Source of the DNA: Rosa chinensis
Taxonomy: Eukaryota > Streptophyta > Magnoliopsida > Rosales > Rosaceae
Length of the DNA: 64,000 nt
Assembly: GCF_002994745.2 (NCBI RefSeq)
Contig: NC_037094.1
Coordinates: 65,564,989 to 65,628,988, forward strand
Direction of reading: 5' to 3'
Below the pieces are notes generated by a model. That model was not told the DNA's origin, did not search any database, and saw only the letters and a program-made list of their open reading frames with translations. Below, in pieces: positions 21,401-33,775 of this stretch; positions within the stretch are counted from its first letter, which is position 1; each line of letters opens with the position of its first letter. Made by a program: the position numbers and the translations under genes.

Positions 21401-23589
21401 CCTTTTGTTAGGTAGGGCATTTCTAACAACTTTAAATGCATTATTTTCTAAATCATGGCCCAATTTATGATCCAATGGGCCCAACACTTTACTAGACTGT
21501 TGCCTAGAAGTCAATATTTAAAGTAACTGGTCCTATGAGCCATCACCTTGTGTGGCCCTCAAAGTGAACCTGTTCTATTTTTTATATGCATGGAATGTAC
21601 TAGGAGGGGAACCAATTTTGCTAACAAATCATAAACAAAATTGGACCCTGATAGTTTCCTACCAAAAATGCATTAACAAAGCTCTAAATCTTCACCTTAA
21701 CAGAAAGATAAGGACTCAAGTGAAAAAAAGAAAGAAACAAGAATCTGACAAATTATTGCATACAATATTTTTCTCGCAATAACTAATTACGTACGCACAC
21801 ATGTAATTGAGGTGTTGAAACTCTTACGTACAACCGTTCACATACATCTCTTTCACAAAGCCAATCCATGACTAACATGTGATGGGTTGAATGTGAGAGA
21901 AGAGTTGTATACTATGCTTGTGTGCAATAGTTAAAGATTCAATGTCTAATTACTCGAATTTCAATTAAGAAATGTCGAAAGATAGGTAAGAATAAGATGT
22001 TTCTGTTTTATATGTGCAGGCATGGATGTGAACTGTGGAACCTACTTGCAGAATTACACGAAAAGTGCAGTGCAGCAGAAAAAGCTGCCCATAACATTCA
22101 TAGACAAAGCCCTCCACAACCTGTTCTCTATCAGGATGAGGTTAGGTCTGTTTGATGGCAACCCAACCAAGCTACTTTTCGGCAACATTGGTCCAGACCA
22201 AGTGTGCTCTAAACAGCACCAAGTTTTAGCCCTAGAAGCTGCTGAAGATGGCATTGTGCTTTTGAAGAACGCAGACAAGCTACTCCCACTACCTAAATCA
22301 AAGGGGATTTCTCTTGCTGTAATCGGTCCCAATGCCAATGCTTCCGAAACACTTCTCGGAAACTATCATGGCCCACCATGCAAGGTCATTACGCCATTAG
22401 AAGGACTGCTAGGTTATGCTAAGAAAACAGTGTATCACCCTGGATGTGATACAGTTAAATGCCCTAATCCTACGATTGATCAAGCTGTGAAAGTAGCAGA
22501 ACAGGCAGATTATGTGGTTTTGATTGTGGGATTGGACCAAAGTGAAGAGAGAGAGGCGCACGATAGAGACCACTTATACTTGCCTGGTAAGCAACAGCAA
22601 CTCATTAGCAGTGTGGCTAAAGCTGCCAAGAAACCAGTGATTCTTGTGATTCTCTCTGGGGGTCCAGTTGACATATCTGCAGCCAAGGATAATCCAAAAA
22701 TCGGAAGCATCTTGTGGGCTGGATACCCAGGTGAAGCTGGTGGAATTGCCCTGGCAGAAATCATCTTTGGTGATCACAACCCAGGTAAATTTAATGATAG
22801 CATTATACAAAAAACAGCCCACCATAACTAATAGACAAAGTAAGCCAGTAAGGAAATGTTCTTTTGACAAATATGTGACATGCTATGTGTCCTATCAATC
22901 TAGACCACACTATTTAACAAGAGTTCACCTAATCACGGGTCTAGACTCTGGATTGACTAACTGGTTGGTAACATAACATGTTCAACTCATACGCAGGTGG
23001 AAGACTGCCAGTAACATGGTATACACAAGATTACATCAAAACACCAATGACTGACATGAGGATGAGGCATGACAAAAAATCAGGCTATCCTGGGCGCACT
23101 TACAGATTCTACACAGGCGAAAGAGTGTTTGATTTTGGTTATGGCCTCAGCTACTCCAACTACCCTTATAACTTTGTATCTTCATTGACCCAAAAGAAGC
23201 TCTACCTAAACGAGTCATCGGTTGGTCTACCAGCTAAGAATTCGGACTCCAGACGCTACCGGTTAGTTTCAGATCTAGGTGAAGAATTCTGTCAGAAGAA
23301 TTTGTTCAAGGTCACTGTTAGGGCTAAGAATGATGGAGAGATGGCTGGTAAGCATCCGGTGTTGCTATTTGTAAGTCAGAAAAATCCGTCAAATGGAAGT
23401 CCAATAAAACAGTTGGTTGGATTCAAAAGCGTGATACTAAGCGCCGGGGAAAAAGCTGAATTTGAATTCATGCTGAACCCTTGTGAGCATTTCAGCCATG
23501 CAAATGAGGATGGATCGATGGTGGTAGAAGAAGGTTCTCGTTTCTTGGTTGTGGGTGATGTAGAGCACCCTATTCATGTCATAGTTTGA
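18467..23589 (+). CDS. BXL7: GH3 beta-D-xylosidase (BXL6/BXL7 type)
   Basis: Six exons: 18467-18874, 19477-19776, 20812-20981, 21206-21303, 22020-22784, 22997-23589. All introns are GT-AG and phases join without a break, giving 777 aa, the usual family length. Residues 1-27 are a secretion signal ([18 protein letters not shown]). The GH3 N-terminal barrel has [26 protein letters not shown] and [14 protein letters not shown]. The nucleophile is the first Asp of SDCDAV (about residue 298). The C-terminal sandwich has [21 protein letters not shown] and GRLPVTWY, and a fibronectin-III-like tail follows. Family members act in the cell wall, removing xylose (sometimes arabinose) from xylan-type polymers. 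Sequences such as [16 protein letters not shown] place it with Arabidopsis BXL6/BXL7 (recognised from memory). ATG 18467 is chosen over an in-frame upstream ATG at 18332 because it begins the signal peptide and follows the TATA-like box. Confidence 0.95.
18904..19256 (+). repeat. ~150 bp tandem repeat in xylosidase intron 1
   Basis: Three imperfect units begin at about 18904, 19053 and 19216. Each carries CCAACTCGG-CATGATC, ACTCTTTTGGTCGAAA, and TACTTC-AAACAAAAATGTG. The third is partial. They lie fully inside intron 1. Confidence 0.8.
20225..20420 (+). repeat. 106 bp tandem duplication in xylosidase intron 2
   Basis: GAGAAACGACAACTTTTTAA through ACGGTAAACAGTTATTTCA occurs twice, starting at 20225 and 20331. 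The copies look identical over about 90 bp, so the duplication is recent. Confidence 0.88.
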
Positions 23590-24824
23590 TTTGAAAGGTT
23601 GCATCTTGCAACAGCTAATCTAAAAGGATTTAAACATAATTTAAATGTTTTGCTTGATTTTGAGGGCTGTTTTCCATGATGCAAATCTCAAATGTTGATG
23701 GCATACAACCAACCTTGATTAGTAGTTTAAGCTGTTCTGTCTCTCTGCTCATTGAATGCTTCCATTCATGCCCATTTACTCAATCTTGTGTACTAGTCCC
23801 TGTTGATAATAAAGTGAAAGAGACATCAAGACTGTTGTATCGCGCAAAAGGAAAGATAGTGGACTTACTCGTATAACGACATTACAATACACTGCACATG
23901 TAACGGAAAATGTACAAGTCGAGGACCTTAGAAAAATTATTACATAGAACATTAGCTATTTGGGTTTACACACGTCATTTACTAGTTCTTCTACAAGATT
24001 TTCATAACATTGTAGGCCTAGCTTAACCACCGGCAGAAACCATTAGTTGTTTAAATCAAGAAAATTAGATGCATACGTTGCTCAACTGAAATTAGCTGAG
24101 ATAGAAGTTTAGTGGTAAGTACCTTGACATCAGTCGTGGTAGAAGAAGGGACACACATGCAGCTCTAAAGGAGCAGTATGCGTTTCCCTCGGTTTATCCC
24201 CGGACTTGTTTTCTGGCAATTCGCTATACCCTCACCTTTGGTTAATGGCTGGTAAATAATCTCAGTAACGTCTAATTGCAATGTAGACTGTTGTGGCAGG
24301 AACAAGCAGTACTCCTGTATATTTCTTCCACAAATAAAGTCAAAAATGTATTTATATGCAAGTGCCTCACTCTGCCACTCATCTGTGATTCTCACAGACA
24401 ATAGCCATCCAAAAGTCAAAGACTATTTAATAAAACTATTCAATCATTTTCATACTGAGCTCAATTGGCAGCCCATTTTATTGCTTCAAATCAAAGATCT
24501 GGTTCAGATTCAAAAGCAACAAATTAGTCAAGAGCCAACCCTACAGCTGCAGCTTCTAAAACAACGCTTCTATCCCCACCATCAACAAAATGAATATCAA
24601 AACAACCAAATGGAGCTGCAATAGGTGATTTCCGTTCCTTTTTTTTTTCTTTTTCTCATCTGAGTAGTAGCACTATGTACCTCCACCTCTTCAAATATGA
24701 TAGATGACTCTCCTTAATAACACAGAGCTTTATCCACATGGGATTTCTGCTCACCCAAATACTATAGTAATGTATATACAAAATTTTACGGGCAGTAATG
24801 CACAACACAATCGTAACACACATA
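23590..24824. other. 3' region between convergent genes
   Basis: The xylosidase 3' UTR probably runs to just beyond AATAAA at 23808-23813. The rest, including the 3' UTR of the minus-strand phosphoesterase-like gene near 24825, shows no ORF or repeat that I recognise. Confidence 0.5.
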
Positions 24825-27800
24825 TCAGGTTATCATTGTCTTGAAAGATCTTAAACTAGGTGTGCTTGAGAAAGCCAGCATTGATACCGAAATAATCAGA
24901 AGAGATGCATAGGCTAAAAGTATGTGAGATTCCCTAGCAAGAGAGCAATAGCTGATGCTTACTGCTCCTTCATTCCTTCGGAAAGTGGCAATAACAAATC
25001 CAGGATCATCCCTCGCATTCCATGTCATGGCTGGAATAGTAACCTCACGGGTTCCATCTGGATGGAAATGATCATAGAATTCCTGAGTGTGGGCACTGAA
25101 AACAATCCTGAAAACAAGGAAGAAACACCACACGATTAGCTTACAGGTAAATTGAGTTACAATTTGAGTTGTAAATTGGAGAACATAGACTGACAGGTGA
25201 AGTGTCTAGAAATTGACAGTATAATGAACTTCAGCAAACCCATAAGTTCAAGTCTTTCAGTTAGGCATACAAATCAACAAAAGGATCAATGAATACTTTA
25301 ACATCAAACTTGCATGAACCACCAGTCTGACTTAAGAAAGGGATAAGTATAGAACTGAGGAACATTAGGTGATCATTCTATCTCAGAAGGGTAGGGGTTG
25401 TTCCCCTGAACTATCAATTCATCTTTGGTCCTCCAAGTATTTCTCAAGCATTACAACATTAACAAGCAATACTCCTGATATTTGGAATTTATCACCTCAA
25501 CTTCTGCGCATTTTAGTTTGCCAACCCTCAGCAATATAGAAATGGAAAGTAACAGAAGGTTCCAAAACAACCTCTGCGCATGTTTTGTGTAAAATAAATT
25601 TGTTTTCCAATGTTTGTATGCAAACTGGACCCGTAGTCACTGAGGGGTAAGGGCAGAGAGTAGACAACTTAACAGATCCTTAAAATACAACTGTTCTTTT
25701 GTTATTGTGAAGAAAGAAAAAAATATTTAAAATGCAGAATCAACTAAGCATTTAGCAACTAGTGAATAAGCAATCACTACATAGGAAGCCACCTTCCCCA
25801 CAGTTTACTATTAATAATATTTCTTTCATTTTTGAAAGAACCTTAAAAATGCAGAAAACAAATACATTTAGCAATTAGCAAATACCATCGCCACCAAGTA
25901 AGCCATATTTTCCCCAAAGCCACAACAAGATTTGTTCACTAGCTAGAAAGAAGTGGGTCTTGCAATGGTAGCAACACATCAGGTGGTACTCATACTTGCA
26001 GCCAGTCACCTGATAGAACTAAGTAGTAATAATAGTTGCTTGGACATCTTGTATCTTATGGATAAACTAAGTGGTTTGGTTCTCCATATACAAAAGTATA
26101 TTGAACTCTAAATATATTCATAAATCAAGTTAGATTCATCCACTTTTTCTTTTATACGAGAGGGAAATAATTGTCATACCAGACCCTAGAATATGATAGA
26201 TCAGAAGACTCTTGAATGTGGTTACAAAATTAAGACCATTGCACACATACACAAACAGCTTACGACCATGGAGAAATCATCTCCTTGACTGCTATATCAG
26301 GTCTCAATTACATGCTTCACTTAAAAACACACATAATCCAGCATTAGGATTTTAGAAAATAGAAACCAGTTCTAATAATCAAGAATTACATATTATGTCA
26401 GTATACTTTTTTGCACTTTCCATCCTATATATGTGGATAGACAAGATATACTTCTCTAATAAGGAGTTCTTTCTCAATTGTGATATAAAATATGAATAAC
26501 CAATGATCTCACTGAGTGTGGATCTCAGCCAACCGAGTACGATATAATGGTTGAAAACAAGTCTTTATGCAATGCCTTTGGAGTTAATACCTCATATTTG
26601 TATATACAGATATTCTAATAAAGACAAAACACTCAGTATTCTAATAAAGACGCATACAAGTCTCAAGTCATCGGAGGACAATTCAGTGGTTGAAATGACA
26701 TAAAATGACCTTACTGTGTGTACACAATAATATCAAGAGTCAAAACAACATGTTCATAATCTCTACATATGAACACACATTTATACAAATAATGTGCAGG
26801 GGGACGTGAGGCAGTGTCATAAAAACACAAAGCGTGAACTCACCTTGGCTTGAGAGCTTGAAATATGTATTCAGTAGCATTTGGCGGTAGCTTCTGTAAC
26901 AAATCGTACGGCCCTCTACCAACATCCTCCCTGTCGAAATAATTTAAACATAACACATTTAGTACTTCTTTTAGCAGAAAACAAGATACATTGCTCTAAA
27001 TAATCATCGCTTTCGCATATCAAATCATCAAAATCACTCCACGCATGTCTAGTTCTACACTCCATCTCTACTAAAACAACATTACTTATCCGAAATAACA
27101 AGAATATGAAGAAATCTACACACACCTGCCGTCGAAAACATTAGGACTCCCATCAAAATCAGTAGTACTCACATTTCGGCTCAACGGAAAGTGAAGCAAA
27201 ACCACAGGTCCAGACCCGGAGGATATTGCATTCTCTCTCCACCCGAACTCATAAACCCTCTCCTTCCTCTCTCTATCTCCACTTCCCCCCTCATTTTCGA
27301 GTCGAAAATCCACGCTCTCTCTCTCCACCGCCTTCTCCACACTGAACCTCACCTCACTATTCCCGCACAGCAAAGCGACGGCGTTTAGCGACACGAAGCT
27401 GACGTTCCCAATCTCAAAGGCTCCGCACCCGGCCGGGTCCAGGCCCGGCAACCTCCTCGCGATCCAGCCCACCGAGTCCTCACTCAGCCCGTCGCAGACT
27501 CCGACGTCCCGGTCGCCGAGAACCACGTGGAGCGGGAGGTCCAGAAACGGGCCCAGGACCCGGTGGAACTGACGGATCACCGAGACGTACTCGCTCCTCC
27601 GCAAGTGGTGGCCACGCGCCGAGATGTCGCCGAGGACCAGGAGCATATCGGGCCTGAGAGTCCGGAACGATTTCTGCGCTTTTCAGTTAGGATTTCGAAT
27701 TTTCAGTTGGTTTTGGTAAAATCGGGAGATGATGGAGGGTGGAATGGGGAATTTACCGTGAAGAATTTGGAGGTGTAGTAGTCGCGGAAGAGGAGGTCGA

Positions 27801-27996
27801 AGTAGCCGGATTCGGAGCCGAGGAGGAGGAGGTTGGCGACCATCATGACCTTGAGGTCGTCCGGGTGGTGGGGGTGGGCATGGGCCTGGGCCGGGTCGGG
27901 TTCGGGTTTGCATGAGGGAGTTGAGACCCACTCTTCGTAGAGGAGCAGAGAGGAGAGTATGATGATGGGCAACAATGGCTTCAAGGCAACCGCCAT
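24825..27996 (-). CDS. Metallophosphoesterase-fold membrane protein (PGAP5/Cdc1-like)
   Basis: Four exons on the minus strand: 27996-27757, 27673-27126, 26930-26844, 25107-24825. The joins are in frame and encode 385 aa. A hydrophobic N-terminus (about 6-20) and a C-terminal membrane segment (about 353-371) bracket a calcineurin-like domain. The order of motifs follows PGAP5/MPPE1, Cdc1 and Ted1, ER/Golgi enzymes that trim the GPI-anchor glycan (family knowledge). GDISARGHH (95-103) and VVLLHFPL are kept. The other ligand motifs differ: the D-x-H site reads ANLL (54-57), GNHD reads GDRD (133-136), and GHTH reads AHTQ (297-300). It may therefore bind no metals, or bind them differently, and a role as a non-catalytic relative is likely. 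I infer it is the plant homologue group of PGAP5; activity is not shown. It converges with the xylosidase gene. Confidence 0.88.
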
Positions 27997-29368
27997 TGCT
28001 GCAACAATTAGATGGAAACGAAAATGACTCGCCCAGTGAAGTAGTAGCTTCGGATTTTGCCACGTCAGCTTGTACTTCGTGGTCTGGGCCAGGTTATATC
28101 TAGGCAGGCCCAGCTCAGTAGCAAAGTCGCACCCATTTTGACTTTGGTTCGGTTAGTAGTTTTGATTTTTTTTTTATTTTTTTATTTTTTTTTATTGGAG
28201 TAGTTTTAATTTTGATATAAATAAACGAAATTTTTGATGAGATTAACTTTGAAAATAAGGCATGTGATCAAACAGTGTGACGATTTTGAGCGGAGAAATA
28301 TATGTAAAGATGGGTTTTAAATTGAAGGAGTTAAGTGTCAAATGGGTCCCATTCTATTTCTATTCCCCTACAGAGGTACATTTCACTGTCAACAATAAAA
28401 TCGATACCACCCAAAAGCCATGTTAGAGGCACCATTTTTACTCCTATTGGGTTAATAAGGGATAGTATGTATCTGCTCTATTACTAGTTCTATGTGGCAA
28501 TTCTTCATTCAATTCAATCACAAATCATAATTTAAAAAGTTGTGATAGGGGTTGATACTAAATCACGATTATCTAAGAGTAAATCAACATGGACTGGTCT
28601 TCACTCATCTGATATCTAAATTAGTACAAGGGGTTTCCATCAAATTATTTCCATAACCATCGAGTGAGTGAGTTCCAAATTTCAAAGCATCACACATAAA
28701 ATTTTGTAGGTTTTATCTTAAAATGAGTATCAAACTACCAATACAATATCAACAATAATGTAGTTGGCTGCAACTACTGGAGCTAGAGCAAACACACTTC
28801 CTAATAATATAGTTTAACAAGATTTGTCACCATTTTTTCTAAGTAGGAATTCTCCAATAAAATAGATTTGTCCATTGCACATTATAGAACTTCAAAGTTT
28901 TGGTGTGTAAATTCAAATCTCATACCTTATAAGGGTCAAAACCCAGCCACCCAATTCCCCAATTTATTTGTTATGTTTGACCTAAATTGGTGATACTTTC
29001 CTCGCGTGATATTGTAATGTTAAATAGGAGTCCAACAACCTGCAGAGTGTCGCACCACCAAACTATATGGTTTTTAAGTCATGCTACAGTATCCCTCTCT
29101 TAAATTGGCCATTAACGTATACCACCCACCAAACAATTACAAAAACGATTAAATCAAAAGTTTACAGCCAACATAATGGTAGTTTGATCATGCTTGTGCA
29201 TGCTATCTTAATTAATCTATCTAATCGTACATAAAAATTATTGTCCTATCCAAAAGATAAACTATAAGATAGCAAAGTGTGTGTTTGACAGGAGAAGAAA
29301 AGAAGTGTAATCAGTTATGGAATAAAACTACACGTATATGAATATGCCACACATGTAACTGACTAAAT
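27997..29368. other. Promoter side of phosphoesterase-like gene and AT-rich intergenic DNA
   Basis: The first few hundred bases must hold the minus-strand promoter; no clear TATA box was picked. The rest is AT-rich with no ORF of note. The A/T-rich words near 28160-28200 are simple sequence. Confidence 0.4.
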
Positions 29369-29381
29369 ATCATATAGATCG

Positions 29382-30412
29382 TGCTAGAAAGACTAATCTC
29401 TCACTGAGCTCCAGGAAACCCGGAAACCCTAGTTTCGGCGTTTTGAGAAATTCGGCTAGTCCGGCGGCGCTCCGGGTAGGTGTAGGTTCGCCTCGCCGCT
29501 ATAGGGTTGCTGTCGGACGGGCGTTGAACCCTACTTGCTCGGGACGGTCGGAAAGAGAGGCACTGGGCTCAAGGTGTTGGACGGGGCGGGATGATTTCCA
29601 GACGAAGTCTCTAGGTGTGTTCGCGTTGTGTTGTGCAGGGAAGGGACTCCGGCGTGGGCTCTGTAGATTCAGGCGGCGGCACTATTTCTGATAGGTTGAA
29701 CGGCGACGTGGTTCTCAGGAACTGTCAGCGGCGAGAAACTGGAAGATCCGGGCTGCTCGTGATTCTGGTGCGTGGCGAGGCCGAGTGGTGGCTGTGGTCT
29801 GCTGGGGTGGGCCGACTCGACTTGGTTGGGTGTGGTCAGCGAGGTGGATTTCGGCTGACAGATGGTGGAAGCAGACGGCGCTGCACGGACGCACAAGGAG
29901 GTGAAGTTTTGGGTCGATTCCTGATCCTGCTGGGCCTTGTGCTGTTTGGGCTTCCCCTTTTGGGCTGCCTTCTGAGCTCTATTTGGGCTAGGGCTTTGGC
30001 TTTGGCCCAATTCTATGTTTATGGCTTCTAGTCTTTTTACAATAAGGTTCCGCTTGCAGGGACAGTCTAGTCACTTTTGTGCATTTAGTTTTTTGCATTT
30101 GGTCTGGTCTTGTCGACTTAATTCTCAGTGGATCTAGGTGTACACCAATTGAGGTCTCTAGGCAGCTAGGTTTATTGGTTAAAGAGTTAGGTTGGGAGGG
30201 CCGGATCTTTCTAGCGCCTCCGGCGTAGTACTAAAGGGGGATCCCGCTATGTCTATGATGTATTCAATGTCAAATGAGTGACCTAGTTTCTATGTACCAT
30301 TGTGGGTATTAACACATCTTCTTGTCTGTCTTAGATGATAGTGGAAGGGTATGTAAGGGTCATTCTGGCTTTTGATCAATATATTGGCTTTGCCTTCTTT
30401 AAAAAAAAAAAA
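29382..30412 (+). mobile_element. LINE-derived insertion, non-autonomous
   Basis: The 13 bp direct repeat ATCATATAGATCG (29369-29381 and 30413-30425) flanks a 1.03 kb insert that ends in an A-run at 30400-30412. The 5' part has AAACCCTAGTTTCGG and G-rich DNA with overlapping short ORFs (29443-29691, 29615-30031) lacking known domains. The middle has GGGCTT/GGCCCAA words. The 3' end has GGAAGGGTATGTAAGGGTCATTCTGGCTT, shared in part with the ORF1-only element at 13948-15746. No endonuclease or reverse transcriptase. Confidence 0.85.
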
Positions 30413-30452
30413 ATCATATAGATCGAACGGTAAATTTAAGATTACATATTAA

Positions 30453-31643
30453 GGAGGGTGTATTGTATTTGGATTTGTGCAGACTTTTTTTAAATGACAG
30501 ACTTTTTGAAAAGTCCACAGACTCTTTAAAAAGTTGATAGACTGTTATGGATTTCTTAAAACCATTGATTTTAGCAACAGACTTTTATTGATTCATGAAA
30601 ATCTATATACTTTATTATGAATGACTTCTACAGATTTCCTAAGATGTACAAAATATAAAAACAAAAACAAAAACAAAAACAAATAAAACAAAAGCAGCCC
30701 AAATACAAAACAAAATAATAACTTGTTGTCTCTTCAATGCTCCAGTATCTTCTAATAGAAATTGACTCAAATAAATGATTCTTAGTCTGTCTAGGAGTTT
30801 GTTCTCATTTCTAATCTCCCAACAACATAAATATACAATATAGATCACTTGATGTTTATGGTTAATTATTCTCATCAATTTTGTTTTCGCCGATTAACAT
30901 ATATTGTAGCAATATTGGTCAATGTCTTGATCTACAATCAATCAATTGAAATTCAATTGTTCAACATTTTTTTGAACCATAAAATAAATTCAAATTAATG
31001 AGAATAATTAATTAATAAGATAAATGGTTCAAGGTCTTAGGGTTAGACCACAATATTTGAGTTTTAGGGTTTCATAAATCATTTTTATTTCTATTAGGGT
31101 TCGAAGTATCACAATTGAAAAAAAAAAAAAAGCAAAAATCACATTCAACAACTACAATGAACATGTTGGGTATCAAAAAAGGTTGATATCATAAAAGATT
31201 AGAGAAAAGACAAAAAATTAAGAAAGAGAGATGATGAAGGACGAACTTCTTCTTGCGTAGAGAGAAAAACTTTGATAGACTTTTTTTTTTTTTTTTTTGA
31301 AGAGGAAACTTTGATAGACTTTTTGAAATCTTTGGTCTGGAGGCTGGAAAATTATTAGAGTTTGGTATGTATAGTTAACACTACAAAGTCCATGATTATC
31401 CATGATTTTCTAATTCCATAACTATGAATGATATTTTGAATACCTCTGTACTTTTATTCATTTTTAAAAGTCCTAATTGAATACCCCTAGATTTTGGTGG
31501 AATTCATGAAGTCTTTAAAAATCCTAATTGAATACCTCAAGACTTTCATGGACTGTTAAAAGTCTATATTGAATACACCCAGACTTTTAAATTCCATAGA
31601 TTTCTTTAAAAGTTCCACTAATTCCATATACAATACACCCCCC
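30453..31643. mobile_element. PIF/Harbinger-like non-autonomous element
   Basis: The 1191 bp element starts GGAGGGTGTATTGTATTTGG, and its other end is the inverse of GGGGGGTGTATTGTATATGG. It is flanked by TAA on both sides (30450-30452 and 31644-31646), the 3 bp target type of the PIF/Harbinger group. The right end carries about four units of 45-50 bp containing AAAAGTCCTAATTGAATACC. The interior has AAAAAC repeats and A/T runs but no transposase. Confidence 0.75.
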
Positions 31644-31649
31644 TAAGAT

Positions 31650-32575
31650 CTCAATTTCTTACAAATAGAAATGATTCAATTTAGTACAGATATAATTTCC
31701 TTCCATTTGTGATATATTTTTCTCATAAAGCAAGTTTCCTTATATTCCAAATTGCATTTACAGAACATGCAAAGCGAAGTCATTTTCTTCTTTTCTAACC
31801 TCTAACATTTAAGTAAAGCCTAACGCATAATTGAAATTGTTATTACTTATTAGATTGATACTTAAAATAGCGTATATAGCGCATATAGATTAATAATTAT
31901 ACATAGACAAACATTTCAGACACAAGATATCGATTTTAATACATGGCTTCTTTTGTGTTTACTAAGACAAGTAAATGATATGCTCGAGACAGTCTCTTCC
32001 TAAATTAGATTACATGTTGGAGGACATGTTGGAGGGTAGTGTATTGAATACGTTCCTTCATAATCTTATTCAATTTATCTATTTTTCATTACAAGTAAAT
32101 GTATCATTATATACTATAAAAGGAATCATAATTATATGTTAAGATCCCAATTGGTTTACAAAATGGAAATGATTTTATTCGTTACAATATAATCTCCTTT
32201 CATTTATACATTTTGTATCTATAGAACATGCAATGCAAATTTATTTTCTTTTCTTTCTAGCCTCTAACATTTGAATTAAACACAGCCTAACTCATAATTG
32301 AACTCGTTAAGTATTAGACCGACACTTAAAAAGACATATAGTTTAACAATTATGCATAGATAAACATTTTGGACACTAAGAGAAACGATTTCAATACATG
32401 ACCTCTTTTGTGATTACTAAGACAAGTAAATCATATTTCTCAAGCGAGTTCCCTCATTTCTTCTTCTTGAATTAGGTTACGTATTGGAGTGTAGCTAATC
32501 AAATATACGTTCACTCATAATATTTCTATTTATTATTTTTTATTAGAAGCAAGTAAACGTATCATTAAAATTCTA
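31650..32575 (+). repeat. Diverged ~485 bp tandem duplication
   Basis: The segments about 31650-32110 and 32140-32575 are alike in order. Shared words include AAGATC-CAATT, CCTCTAACATTT, ATGCATAGA-AAACATTT, TTTTGTG-TTACTAAGACAAG and GTATCATTA. Many substitutions and indels show it is old. No coding signal. Confidence 0.7.
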
Positions 32576-33655
32576 AACACAAGATTTTTAAATTTTATTT
32601 TAGAGAATACCAAACAACCTAATTGAATGCAAAATAACATAAATTTTAGGTCGATCAAATCACATGAAATTTAGCATCTCAATAACACCTTTTTAAGAGT
32701 TTGGTCACACTCCTAAATAGGTGCTCTAAATGGCTAAAACAATGAATATCTATCCACCCCCAATCCCCCAACAAGCTCTATCAAATCATTCAGGGCAGGC
32801 CATAATAATCTTCCTAATATTTATTTCCTATTTATTATACACCATATTTATCCTAATTTTTAATTTTTTTTCCATAATCTCTAAATTTTCATGATAAAAA
32901 TAAAAGAAAATTTCTGGTCTAGATTCTATTAGCACCCTAGTCATGATTCATGACCTTATTCTTAGCATGTGGACTAAAACGTAATTACGAACCAAACGAG
33001 GAATACCCCTCTTTTTACTAATTCTAACAGAAGGACACGGCACACTCTGCTCTGCACTCCCACGCGCCTTCTACCCGCGTGTTGTGCACCCAAAGGACAT
33101 CTGTATCCCCTAGTCCCGTACACAGTACTGTGCTCTCCCTCCGCTTTAAATGCACGTGGGCTCGTTCTCGCCCGTCACTTGAAAAGACCTTTCTGCCCTC
33201 TGATGTCACGGAAATTGCACCGTTTAAGGTAAAAAAAAAAAAAGAAATTTTCAAAAAACCGCACTGATACTCGATCGAGGAATCAGGCAACGGTAAGCAA
33301 ATCAACCACGTCCACGTGTGCATCCCTCGGGGCCCCACCTCGAAATTGGCCTTGCAGCGTAAGATTCTTACGTGCGAGTGTCATACACGCCAGCATAAAA
33401 AAAATTTTTTAGCCCTAATCTGTAGCCTTAATGAAATCCCGAAACTGACCCTCCGTCGCATCACTCCCCGTGGTCAAAATTCCAACCCGCAAAATCTGAC
33501 TCGGTAATAACGAGGCTAAACCAGGGGCGTTTGCGGAAATTTGATTTCCTCGGAAGGATATAGTTTTAAAAAAGGGGTGGATTAAAAAATAAAGCCGGAA
33601 TTAAATAACGGTGACCGGAGAGAAAACCGGCCGGAGAAGTTAGTTTGATATTTCC
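32576..33655. other. Upstream region of helicase gene
   Basis: AT-rich to about 33000, then more GC. CCACGTCCACGTGTGC near 33306-33321 contains a G-box-like CACGTG. No separate gene seen. Confidence 0.4.
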
Positions 33656-33663
33656 TATATAAA
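33656..33663 (+). promoter_or_regulatory. TATA box of helicase gene
   Basis: TATATAAA lies just upstream of a CT-rich leader, giving a likely transcription start near 33690. The leader is spliced: a donor at 33872 (CGAG|GTAAAAG) and an acceptor at 34507 (TTTTTATAG) put the rest of the 5' UTR in the exon that holds the start codon. Confidence 0.6.
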
Positions 33664-33707
33664 CCCGTCACCACCCCCTTGCTTTCTCTCATATTTAGCT
33701 TCGCTTT

Positions 33708-33710
33708 CTC

Positions 33711-33745
<35 letters not shown>

Positions 33746-33775
33746 GTGACGCTCAGAGACTCTCTCTCTCTATAT
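33708..33775 (+). repeat. CT microsatellite in helicase 5' UTR
   Basis: Long (CT)n runs, interrupted by GTGACGCTCAGAGA, lie between the TATA box and the leader intron. Pyrimidine tracts of this kind are common in plant core promoters and leaders. Length variation could affect expression, but that is not shown here. Confidence 0.8.
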
